This document shows positions 1-6,275 of a DNA stretch of 11,429 bases, one piece after another. The notes under the pieces are model-generated. The model ran no database searches and was not told the DNA's origin. It was given only the letters and a program-made list of their open reading frames with translations. The number at the start of each line of letters is the position of its first letter. Within the stretch, counting starts at the first letter, position 1. Source of the DNA: CAZSLC01 sp964607675 (GTDB taxonomy: Bacteria > Bacteroidota > Bacteroidia > Bacteroidales > UBA932); NCBI GenBank assembly GCA_964607675.1, contig CAZSLC010000035.1:1-11429 (forward strand), in the 5' to 3' direction. Made by a program: the position numbers and the translations under genes.

Positions 1-220
1 GCAATGGAAAAGCTCTTCTCTTCCCTTTTTGGGTAGTCTGCAATGGAAAAGCTCTCCCTTTCCCTTTTGGGATAGTCTGCAATAGAAAAGCTCTTCTCTT
101 CCCTTTTGGGATAGTCTGCAATAGAAAGACTCTCTCCTTCCCTTTTGGGATAGTCTGCAATGGAAAAGCTCTTCTCTTCCATTTTGGGATAGTCTGCAAT
201 AGAAAGACTCTTCTCTTCCC
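1..220 (-). repeat. 39-bp tandem array inside the aldehyde dehydrogenase gene, five full copies plus a partial
   Basis: Units start at 1, 40, 79, 118 and 157, each exactly 39 bp, followed by a 25-nt partial at 196-220. Since 39 is 13 codons and the gene stays in frame, the array encodes repeated peptides from residue 257 onward: REEKSLSIADYPK, MEEKSFSIADYPK, REGESLSIADYPK, REEKSFSIADYPK, RERESFSIADYPK, then REEKSFSI at the window edge. The array may continue to the left. The second half (SIADYPK) is invariant; changes are confined to positions 1 to 4 and an L/F swap at position 6. The unit resembles the S-x-DYP-[RK] loop expected once at this place in the ALDH3 fold, so it looks like a local duplication of native coding sequence. 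Confidence 0.95.
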
Positions 221-989
221 TGATAATCGGATAAAATATCTCTATCCACTTTTTCAGCGATTGGATGAGTGGATCTCTTAGTGAGGAGTCTACTAATAGA
301 TAGTCGGGTGCTACACAGGTTTGTCCTGCATTGGTGTATTTTCCAAAGACGATTCTCTTGGCAGTGATATCTATATTTGCACTTTTTTCTACTATCACTG
401 GGCTCTTCCCTCCGAGTTCGAGGGTGAGTGGTGTGAGGTGCTTGGCAGCAGCCTCCATGACTACTTTGCCTACTGTTGGCCCTCCAGTGAAGAATATGTA
501 GTCAAATTGCTGGTTGAGTAGGGCTGCATTCTCTTCTCTCCCCCCTTGTACCACTTTGCATAGGGTGGTTGGGAGTGCTTCGGAGACGATTTTATCTATT
601 ACTGCTGATGTGGCTGGTGAATAGGCCGAGGGCTTTATAACTGCTCTGTTACCTGCTGCGATGGCTCCAACTAGTGGTTCGAGGGTGAGCAATAGTGGGT
701 AGTTCCATGGTGAGATGATCAATACTTCTCCGTAGGGTTCTGGCCAACGCTTACATTTTGAGGGAAATAGGGTGAGTACTGTCTTGACTTTTACAGGTTT
801 CATCCATCTATGTAGCCTTTTTAGGAGATATTTTATCTCTGCTTTGAGAACGCTTACCTCTGTTAGATATGATTCGGCTTCTGATTTGTTAAGGTCTTGC
901 GCCAATGCTGCAAATATCTCATTTTGATGGTTTTCTATGCTTAACAGCAAACTTTTCAAAGCTGCTTTTCGCTCTTTTAAACTATTCAT
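1..989 (-). CDS. Aldehyde dehydrogenase, class-3 (ALDH3-like), partial, with an in-frame 13-residue tandem repeat
   Basis: NAD(P)-dependent oxidation of an aldehyde to the acid, probably cytosolic; the substrate cannot be read from sequence. The ATG is at 989-987 and 329 codons are open down to position 3 with no stop, so the 3' end lies outside the window. Family landmarks are all present: the ISPWNYP segment with Asn96, the ELGGKSP motif with general base Glu191, and NAGQTC with nucleophile Cys225. The Asn-Glu and Glu-Cys spacings (95 and 34) match those I recall for animal ALDH3A1. From residue 257 the protein becomes a run of 13-residue repeats (see the repeat entry), where family members normally have one short loop ending in a DYPR-like sequence. 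The start overlaps the preceding oxidoreductase gene by 8 nt (ATGAATAG), suggesting translational coupling. Family assignment is very secure. Whether the enzyme is active with the expanded loop is unknown. Confidence 0.93.
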   Translation of the reverse strand, partial: MNSLKERKAALKSLLLSIENHQNEIFAALAQDLNKSEAESYLTEVSVLKAEIKYLLKRLHRWMKPVKVKTVLTLFPSKCKRWPEPYGEVLIISPWNYPLLLTLEPLVGAIAAGNRAVIKPSAYSPATSAVIDKIVSEALPTTLCKVVQGGREENAALLNQQFDYIFFTGGPTVGKVVMEAAAKHLTPLTLELGGKSPVIVEKSANIDITAKRIVFGKYTNAGQTCVAPDYLLVDSSLRDPLIQSLKKWIEIFYPIIREEKSLSIADYPKMEEKSFSIADYPKREGESLSIADYPKREEKSFSIADYPKRERESFSIADYPKREEKSFSI

Positions 990-1938
990 TTTTACATTTA
1001 TCTGTGATTGTCAGTACATCGAGGCTCCTTTGGAATGTGTTGATAGATGATTCTATTGCCCCTTGTTCTATCATGTCTATGAATTCTTTTACTTCGTAGT
1101 ACATGTTGTCGGATATGGTGGGTAGTGAGATATCTTCTTTTGTGCCGTCTCTGTATATTATATGTGGCCCGATCATATCGGAGAGTTTGTTTATCACTAT
1201 TCTGCCACCTTCTCCTTGAATCTCGGAGGGAATAGTGGAGTCTGAGATTTTGGAATAGATGATGGTGGCCTCCATGGTGGGATAGCTCATGATAATTGTC
1301 CCTTGGCCGTCAACTCCAGTGTGAAGGAATGTGGATGAGGAGGTTACTGTCTCTGGCACTCCGAAAAGGTGTACCATGGGTGCTATGCCATATACCCCCA
1401 GATCTACCATCGCTCCGTTGCCAAGTTCGGGGCGAAATGCGTTCATTATGATCCCTTTTTTGAAATTGTCGTATCGGGAGGAGTATTGGCAAAATTGGGC
1501 AAAATATCTTCTCACCTCTCCTATTTGTTGTAGTGCATCTTTCACCGCCCCGAAGTTGGGAAGGAGGGTGGTTTTCATCGCTTCCATAAATGAGACTCGG
1601 TGTTTTCTGGCACATTCTACCATTTGCAACCCTTCGTCAAATGTGGTGGCAAGTGGTTTTTCGCAGAGGACGTGTTTGCCGTGCTCCATCATCATCGTGG
1701 AGTGTGGAAAGTGGCAAATGTTGGGTGAAGCGATATAGACTGCATCTATCTTCTCCGCTGCTGCAAGATCTTCGAGGGAGGTGAATACCCTTTTTACCCC
1801 ATATTTAGCTGCAAAGGTCTCTCCTGTTTCGATATTTCTCGAATAGGTAGCTTCGTATTTGAAGCGCGGATCGTGTTTTGCCCCTGCAAGGAATGAATCC
1901 ACTATTTTGTTGGTCCCTATAGTCGCAAATCGTATCAT
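982..1938 (-). CDS. Gfo/Idh/MocA-family NAD(P)-dependent oxidoreductase
   Basis: A 318-residue cytosolic dehydrogenase of the glucose-fructose oxidoreductase/inositol dehydrogenase family, which usually oxidises or reduces sugars and polyols. The N-terminal Rossmann fold begins at once (MIRFATIGTNKI, a variant of the GxGxxA/G loop). The family's CEKPLA motif is at about residues 92-97, with Lys94 the expected cofactor/substrate lysine. The C-terminal sheet domain has the usual MVDLGVYGIAPMVHLFG segment with Asp179, Tyr183 and His190. Length is near the family norm (about 320-340). The start lies 2 nt after the stop of the ABC-F gene, and the end overlaps the aldehyde dehydrogenase start by 8 nt, so the three are very probably co-transcribed. 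Pairing with an aldehyde dehydrogenase hints at linked carbonyl or sugar metabolism, but the substrate cannot be named. Confidence 0.93.
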   Translation of the reverse strand: MIRFATIGTNKIVDSFLAGAKHDPRFKYEATYSRNIETGETFAAKYGVKRVFTSLEDLAAAEKIDAVYIASPNICHFPHSTMMMEHGKHVLCEKPLATTFDEGLQMVECARKHRVSFMEAMKTTLLPNFGAVKDALQQIGEVRRYFAQFCQYSSRYDNFKKGIIMNAFRPELGNGAMVDLGVYGIAPMVHLFGVPETVTSSSTFLHTGVDGQGTIIMSYPTMEATIIYSKISDSTIPSEIQGEGGRIVINKLSDMIGPHIIYRDGTKEDISLPTISDNMYYEVKEFIDMIEQGAIESSINTFQRSLDVLTITDKCKNE

Positions 1939-1940
1939 TG

Positions 1941-3812
1941 TTATTGTTGTAAATCAGCTAATTCGAGCCACCTGTACTCTTTGGTGTCGAGCTCTTGGGT
2001 GATGGAGCCGTATCTCGATGTGAGGGTGGTAAGTTGCTCTTGGGTGAGTGTACCAGATGAGAGTTGCTCCTCAATATCTCTCTTCTCTGTTGTGAGGGCT
2101 TCTATCTCTTTTTCGAGTTTCTCAAACTCTTTTCCCTCGCTGTAGGAGAGCTTTTTCTTCGCTGGCGATGATGGTTTCTTACGTATTTCTTTTTTCTCTT
2201 CTTTTGGAGCTCCCCCTTTTTCTAATTGGAGATCTTTTACGTACTGACGATACTCACTGCATTTGCCTACATAGTCTTTGACCTTCCCGTCTCCGTAGAA
2301 AATGAAGATATGATCTGCCAGTTTGTCGAGAAAATATCTGTCGTGCGATACGATTAGCAGGCACCCTTTGAAATTGGAGAGGTAGTCTTCAAGGACATTG
2401 AGGGTGATGATGTCGAGGTCGTTGGTGGGCTCGTCGAGGATGAGGAAATTGGGGTTTTTCATCAGGATGGTCAGGAGGTAGAGTCTTCTTTTTTCCCCTC
2501 CGCTGAGCTTTTCTACCTTTACAAAATGGGTATGTGGAGGGAATAGGAAGTGGTTGAGGAAGGCACTTACAGAGACTCTGTTGCCGTCACCAAGAATCAC
2601 CGTCTCTGCTATATCGTGGACTACATCAAATACCGTTGCCCCAGGCTTAAAATCGATCCCCGACTGGCGATAGTAGCCAAAGGATATGGTTTCTCCTATG
2701 TCGATGGTTCCTGAGGCTGGGGCTATGTTTCCTGTGATGAGGTTGAGAAATGTGCTTTTCCCCACTCCGTTGTCTCCGACGATGCCCACTTTTTCGTAGC
2801 GGGAGAAGTTGTAGGTAAAACTCTCAAGCATGCAGCGATCTCCCCAGAATGAGGAGACATTTTTACAATTGACAATTTTTTTCCCAAGCCTGGCACTCTG
2901 CACATTGATTTGCACCCTCTTCTCTTCTATTTTGCCAGAGGCTTTCTCTTTCAGATCGTGGAAGGCATCTATCCTGTATTTGGCCTTTCCTGTCCTTGCA
3001 CAAGGGGTGCTCCTTATCCAGTCGAGTTCTCTACGAAGAAGGTTCTTTGCTCTGTCGGTCTCAGCGTTGAAATTGGCTATCCGTTCCTCTCTTTTCTCCA
3101 AGAAATAGGAGTAGTTCCCTTTGTAAACGAAGAGTTCTCCACTATCGAGTTCGTAGATGGTGTTGCATACTCTGTCGAGGAAATACCTGTCGTGGGTCAC
3201 CATGAAAAGGGTGCAACGCGATTTTTTGAGGTATTCTTCTAAAAATTCTATAATCTTGATGTCGAGGTGGTTGGTAGGTTCATCCAGGATGAGGAAATCT
3301 GCATTTTTGAGAAGGAGCCCTGCTATTGCAACCCTTTTGACCTCTCCTCCAGAGAGTTGTGACATCTTCTTGTCGAGTTGTGTCAGTTCGAGGGAGGTGA
3401 GCACCTGTTTGATGTTTTGTTCGTAGCTCCACCCGTCAACTCTGTCCATCTCTGCGATTGCCTTTTCTACCCTTTTTTTGTCATTGGAGAGAAGTGCTTT
3501 TTCGTACTCTTCTACTATTTGGTAGAGATCCTCTGTCTTGGAAAAGACCTCCTGAAAAATGGTGTTATCTGGGTTGTAGTCGTACTCTTGTTCGAGGAAG
3601 GCGATTGTGATCTCTTTGAGAAATTTTATTTCACCTCCTCTGTCTGAAGCATCTTTACCTGCAAGGATGGAGAGAAGGGTGCTTTTGCCTGTGCCATTGG
3701 GGGCTATGAGGGCTATCTTGTCCCCTTCGTTAATGTTAAAACTTATTTTGTCGAAGAGTATTTTTTCTCCGTACGATTTATTGATATTTTCTACTTGTAG
3801 ATAACTTGCCAT
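1941..3812 (-). CDS. uup: ABC-F family ATPase, Uup type
   Basis: A soluble 623-residue protein with two ABC ATPase domains and no membrane segment. ABC-F proteins act on ribosomes or, for Uup, have also been tied to DNA transactions and stability of tandem repeats. Domain 1 has Walker A APNGTGKS at residues 37-44, signature LSGGE at 153-157 and Walker B LILDEPTNHLD at about 174-184. Domain 2 has GDNGVGKST at 346-354, LSGGE at 436-440 and LILDEPTNDLD at about 457-467. Between them is the arginine-rich linker (about 255-285, ELDWIRSTPCARTGKAKYRID) typical of Uup. A lysine-rich tether (530-555) and a C-terminal coiled coil (about 560-620) complete the Uup layout. The first Walker A glycine is Ala37, which I believe is common in Bacteroidota homologues. 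It is the first gene of the minus operon and starts 26 bp from the divergent resB-like gene. Confidence 0.95.
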   Translation of the reverse strand: MASYLQVENINKSYGEKILFDKISFNINEGDKIALIAPNGTGKSTLLSILAGKDASDRGGEIKFLKEITIAFLEQEYDYNPDNTIFQEVFSKTEDLYQIVEEYEKALLSNDKKRVEKAIAEMDRVDGWSYEQNIKQVLTSLELTQLDKKMSQLSGGEVKRVAIAGLLLKNADFLILDEPTNHLDIKIIEFLEEYLKKSRCTLFMVTHDRYFLDRVCNTIYELDSGELFVYKGNYSYFLEKREERIANFNAETDRAKNLLRRELDWIRSTPCARTGKAKYRIDAFHDLKEKASGKIEEKRVQINVQSARLGKKIVNCKNVSSFWGDRCMLESFTYNFSRYEKVGIVGDNGVGKSTFLNLITGNIAPASGTIDIGETISFGYYRQSGIDFKPGATVFDVVHDIAETVILGDGNRVSVSAFLNHFLFPPHTHFVKVEKLSGGEKRRLYLLTILMKNPNFLILDEPTNDLDIITLNVLEDYLSNFKGCLLIVSHDRYFLDKLADHIFIFYGDGKVKDYVGKCSEYRQYVKDLQLEKGGAPKEEKKEIRKKPSSPAKKKLSYSEGKEFEKLEKEIEALTTEKRDIEEQLSSGTLTQEQLTTLTSRYGSITQELDTKEYRWLELADLQQ

Positions 3813-3834
3813 GACGCAAAGATAATTATATTTG
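3806..3834 (+). promoter_or_regulatory. Candidate Bacteroidota-type promoter for the resB-ccsA operon
   Basis: TATATTTG at 3827-3834 matches the TAnnTTTG -7 box, with TTG at 3806-3808 18 nt upstream as a possible -33 element. The box ends only 4 nt before the ATG at 3839, so transcription would start at or beside the start codon, implying a leaderless or nearly leaderless mRNA. The match is by eye against a short consensus, so it is only moderately certain. Confidence 0.5.
3817..3824 (-). promoter_or_regulatory. Candidate -7 box for the uup operon, divergent to the resB promoter
   Basis: On the minus strand 3824-3817 reads TATCTTTG, a TAnnTTTG match ending 4 nt before the uup ATG. It is the mirror image of the resB-side box, and together they form the near-palindrome CAAAGATAATTATATTTG (3817-3834; 16 of 18 positions are symmetric). 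I see no clear TTG at -33 on this side, so this promoter is less certain than the opposite one. Confidence 0.42.
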
Positions 3835-3838
3835 CACT

Positions 3839-4570
3839 ATGTTGTTTATTGATGACATCCATCTTTTCGCATTTCCGTTCAATTTGATTGTCGGTGTGAT
3901 TCTCTTTTGTATTGGTTCTTATTTTAGAAAATGGTTGACTTCGGCACCAGCTGCTCTTTCGGCAATTGCTATTTTTATTGGGACTTCGATTAGCCTTGGG
4001 CTCTCTTCTCGTGAGGGTATTAAGGCTATATTGGAATCTTATCCTTATGCAGTTGCGATGATGTGGGTAGTGGTGGTCCTCTCTGGGGCTATTTCTAAGA
4101 GATTGGTCTTCGTCTTTAAGGGGAGGGAGATTAAGAGAAGGGAACTTGCTTTTCTTGCAACCCACATTGGTCTTCTTTTGGCCCTGTTTGGGGGATATTT
4201 CGGGAGCTGTGATAAGTATATTTCTAAGATGGTGGTTGATGATACTACCAATCATCTTGTCCCGTTTGATGTCAAATTGAGAGATTTTTCTGTTGAGTAT
4301 TACCCTTCCGGGGAACCCTCTTTTTATGAGGCAGTACTCTCTTTAGAAGGTGAAGATGGTGAGAGGGTATCTGTCAACCATCCGCTGCATCATCGTGGCT
4401 GGGATATTTATCTTTCAAGTTATCGGATGGGTGGGGATGGTAATGTGCAATATTGTGTTTTAAAATTGGTGAAACAGCCCTGGAAGGGGGTTATTATGGT
4501 GGGGATTGTCCTTATGTTGATAGGAGCTCTCGCCTTACTGCCAAAAAGGAGGGAAAATGGGGTGGGATAA
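3839..4570 (+). CDS. resB: ResB-like cytochrome c biogenesis membrane protein
   Basis: A 243-residue membrane protein that, with CcsA, forms the System II machine delivering haem to exported apocytochrome c. Hydrophobic segments lie at about 8-28, 36-54, 70-87, 103-121 and 217-234, with an extracytoplasmic domain between the last two (about 122-215). That domain carries the ResB-like stretch NHPLHHRGWDIYLSSY at 180-195, matching the family pattern of a PL pair, a glycine and a YxxSY end. It is short for a ResB protein, and I think it belongs to the compact form found in Bacteroidota. The ATG at 3839 is the first in-frame start after the divergent promoter and no Shine-Dalgarno sequence is visible. 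Its end overlaps the next gene by 14 nt. ResB function is inferred from the domain pattern plus the CcsA neighbour. Confidence 0.85.
   Translation: MLFIDDIHLFAFPFNLIVGVILFCIGSYFRKWLTSAPAALSAIAIFIGTSISLGLSSREGIKAILESYPYAVAMMWVVVVLSGAISKRLVFVFKGREIKRRELAFLATHIGLLLALFGGYFGSCDKYISKMVVDDTTNHLVPFDVKLRDFSVEYYPSGEPSFYEAVLSLEGEDGERVSVNHPLHHRGWDIYLSSYRMGGDGNVQYCVLKLVKQPWKGVIMVGIVLMLIGALALLPKRRENGVG
4546..4553 (+). promoter_or_regulatory. Shine-Dalgarno-like AAGGAGGG before the ccsA start
   Basis: AAGGAGGG ends 3 nt before the ATG at 4557, inside the last codons of the resB-like gene, where it also encodes part of a Lys-Arg-rich tail. It supports the 4557 start and re-initiation by ribosomes finishing resB. 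Spacing is short and such sites are used little in Bacteroidota, so it may be coincidental. Confidence 0.3.
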
Positions 4571-5396
4571 TTTTATATATTTTGCCGTTGGATCGATGGT
4601 GCTCTGGGTGGTTGCATCTGTTTTGGCTATTCCATTTGCCAGAAGGGAGAATGGGGCTTCTGATCTCGGCAAGGGGGCTGCACACTCTGCCTCCTTTAAA
4701 AATAGGACAGTTGCCCTTATTTATGGTGCTGGTATCCTTCTCTTTGCACTTTTTATTGCTGGCTTCTGGATTAATCTTGGGAGGCCACCACTTCGCACTT
4801 TGGGAGAAACCAGGTTATGGTATTCATTTTTTATGGCTATTGCTGGACTTATTACATACTGTGTTTGGAGCTATTGGTGGATAATGCCTTTCTCTGCAAT
4901 GATGTCCTCAGTTTTTATTATCATCAATCTTGTTAAACCTGAAATTTACTCTCAATCCCTTATGCCAGCTCTTCAAAGTGGTTGGTTTGTTCCACATGTG
5001 ACGATTTATATCTTTTCTTATGCTCTTTTCGGTTGTTCTTTCATTTTATCATTAGTTGGCCTTTTCTCTAAAGGTAGTAATGATACTATTTTACGTGGTA
5101 TTGACAATCTCGTGAAGATAGGATTGTGCTTTTTTACTTTTGGGATGCTTTTTGGTGCGATATGGGCCAAAGAGGCGTGGGGAGATTACTGGACTTGGGA
5201 TGGGAAAGAGAGTTGGGCGTTTATCACTTTTTTGTTCTACAGCTTGTATTTGCATTTAAGATATTATTCAAAATTTGTAGATAAAAAAGTATTATTTGCA
5301 ATTATTATTATTTCTTTTATAACTTTACAGATATGTTGGTGGGGTGTAAATTATCTCCCATATGCAAATGAGAGTCTTCACTCTTACACCCAATAG
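4557..5396 (+). CDS. ccsA: CcsA/ResC-family cytochrome c assembly protein (haem handling)
   Basis: A 279-residue integral membrane protein of the haem-handling family that presents haem to apocytochrome c outside the cytoplasmic membrane. About eight hydrophobic segments are visible (near 7-26, 52-70, 86-105, 107-125, 143-166, 184-205, 218-234 and 245-265). The diagnostic tryptophan-rich WGxxWxWD motif is at 208-215 (WGDYWTWD), followed by GKESWAF. Candidate haem-ligand histidines sit where the family has them: His147 (VPHVT), His233 (YLHLR) and His275 in the C-terminal LHSY motif. It overlaps the resB-like gene by 14 nt, so the two are coupled. In many Bacteroidales this pair follows nitrite reductase genes nrfH and nrfA, but neither is in this window. 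An AraC-type gene starts 9 nt after its stop. Confidence 0.94.
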   Translation: MGWDNFIYFAVGSMVLWVVASVLAIPFARRENGASDLGKGAAHSASFKNRTVALIYGAGILLFALFIAGFWINLGRPPLRTLGETRLWYSFFMAIAGLITYCVWSYWWIMPFSAMMSSVFIIINLVKPEIYSQSLMPALQSGWFVPHVTIYIFSYALFGCSFILSLVGLFSKGSNDTILRGIDNLVKIGLCFFTFGMLFGAIWAKEAWGDYWTWDGKESWAFITFLFYSLYLHLRYYSKFVDKKVLFAIIIISFITLQICWWGVNYLPYANESLHSYTQ

Positions 5397-5405
5397 TGAT
5401 TTACA

Positions 5406-6248
5406 ATGAATGGTGATTGTTTTATAATAACTGAAAAATACATAGACCTTTATAATGCTCCTCTTCGTCATAATGACAATTATGAATTGCATTTTATTGA
5501 GAATGGTGAAGGGTTAAAAAGGGTAATGGGTGATAGTTCTGAATATATCAAGAATTATGAGCTTGTATTGGTTTGTAATGACCATTTGGAATATACTTGG
5601 GAACAGGGTAATTGCAATACCCCTATGATCAGAGATGTCACAATTGTATTTTCTCCACTGTCAATAAGTTCGCAGATGATAGAGAGCAAGGCGTTTTTAT
5701 CTATAAAAGAGATGTTTAAAAAGGCTAAGCAAGGGATTTGTTTCCCCCTTTCTACTATTATGAGGGTATATTCGCAAATTGACACTATCGCTGCGGAGGA
5801 TAATAGATTTTCACAATATCTCAAGCTTTTAAAACTTCTAAATGACCTCTCTAATTGTGAAGGAATGAGGATGTTATCTAGTGTGAACGCTTTACAAATG
5901 AGGGTCTATTCTTCGGATGATAAATTAGTATTGGTGAATAATTATATTAAACAACATTTTCTTGAGGATATTCGTTTAAATACTCTTGCAGAGATGATTG
6001 GTATTACACCAGTCTCTTTTAGTAGATTTTTTAAGGGTAAGACAGGTAGAAATCTTTCTGATTATATTATCGATTTGAGGTTGCAGTATGCCTCTTCTTT
6101 GTTAATGGAGAGTTCTTTGCCAATTTCAACTATATGTAAGAAGAGCGGCTTTAACAATCTGTCCAATTTCAATAGGTTGTTTAAAAAGAATAAGGGTATC
6201 ACTCCGAAGTATTTAAGATCATATTTTAAAAATCAGAATATTCAATAA
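5406..6248 (+). CDS. AraC-family transcriptional regulator
   Basis: A 280-residue cytosolic regulator with the standard Bacteroidota layout. The N-terminal half (about 1-155) looks like a cupin-type ligand-binding domain; it has an H-x-x-x-YELHFIENGEG segment near 22-36, where these proteins usually carry HxHxxYEL followed by a glycine-rich turn. The C-terminal AraC DNA-binding domain (about 175-274) has both helix-turn-helix units: LNTLAEMIGITPVSFSRFFK (191-210), then ISTICKKSGFNNLSNFNRLF and the closing GITPKYLR (264-271). It starts 9 nt after ccsA and ends 27 nt before the M16 peptidase, inside a co-directional run, so it may control its own operon. No effector can be named. Its visibly A+T-richer sequence, like that of the genes after it, contrasts with the minus operon. 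Confidence 0.93.
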   Translation: MNGDCFIITEKYIDLYNAPLRHNDNYELHFIENGEGLKRVMGDSSEYIKNYELVLVCNDHLEYTWEQGNCNTPMIRDVTIVFSPLSISSQMIESKAFLSIKEMFKKAKQGICFPLSTIMRVYSQIDTIAAEDNRFSQYLKLLKLLNDLSNCEGMRMLSSVNALQMRVYSSDDKLVLVNNYIKQHFLEDIRLNTLAEMIGITPVSFSRFFKGKTGRNLSDYIIDLRLQYASSLLMESSLPISTICKKSGFNNLSNFNRLFKKNKGITPKYLRSYFKNQNIQ

Positions 6249-6275
6249 ACTCGCATTTATTATAAATTTATTTAT

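Noticed and set aside
61..117. CCCTTTTGGG in each 39-bp unit as a regulatory hairpin
   Set aside because: The stem is only about 4 bp and the sequence encodes the conserved YPK residues, so coding explains it.
1..220. Possible CRISPR array
   Set aside because: Units abut directly with no unique spacers, and they lie in frame inside a dehydrogenase gene; no cas gene is present.
321..521. 66-residue plus-strand reading frame
   Set aside because: It lies antisense inside the aldehyde dehydrogenase, whose motifs are unmistakable.
1331..1738. 135-residue plus-strand reading frame
   Set aside because: Antisense shadow of the Gfo/Idh/MocA gene, with no family features of its own.
2830..3647. Several overlapping plus-strand frames of 89-110 residues, some hydrophobic
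   Set aside because: All lie antisense within the ABC-F gene and mirror its codons; none has a motif or credible start context.
3791..4255. 154-residue minus-strand frame across the uup-resB spacer
   Set aside because: It overlaps the resB-like gene antisense and would cover the divergent promoters; its composition is not protein-like.
6249..6275. Separate promoter for the M16 peptidase
   Set aside because: The 27-bp gap is A+T-rich, but only a weak TAAATTTA near-match to a -7 box is seen, with no -33 partner.
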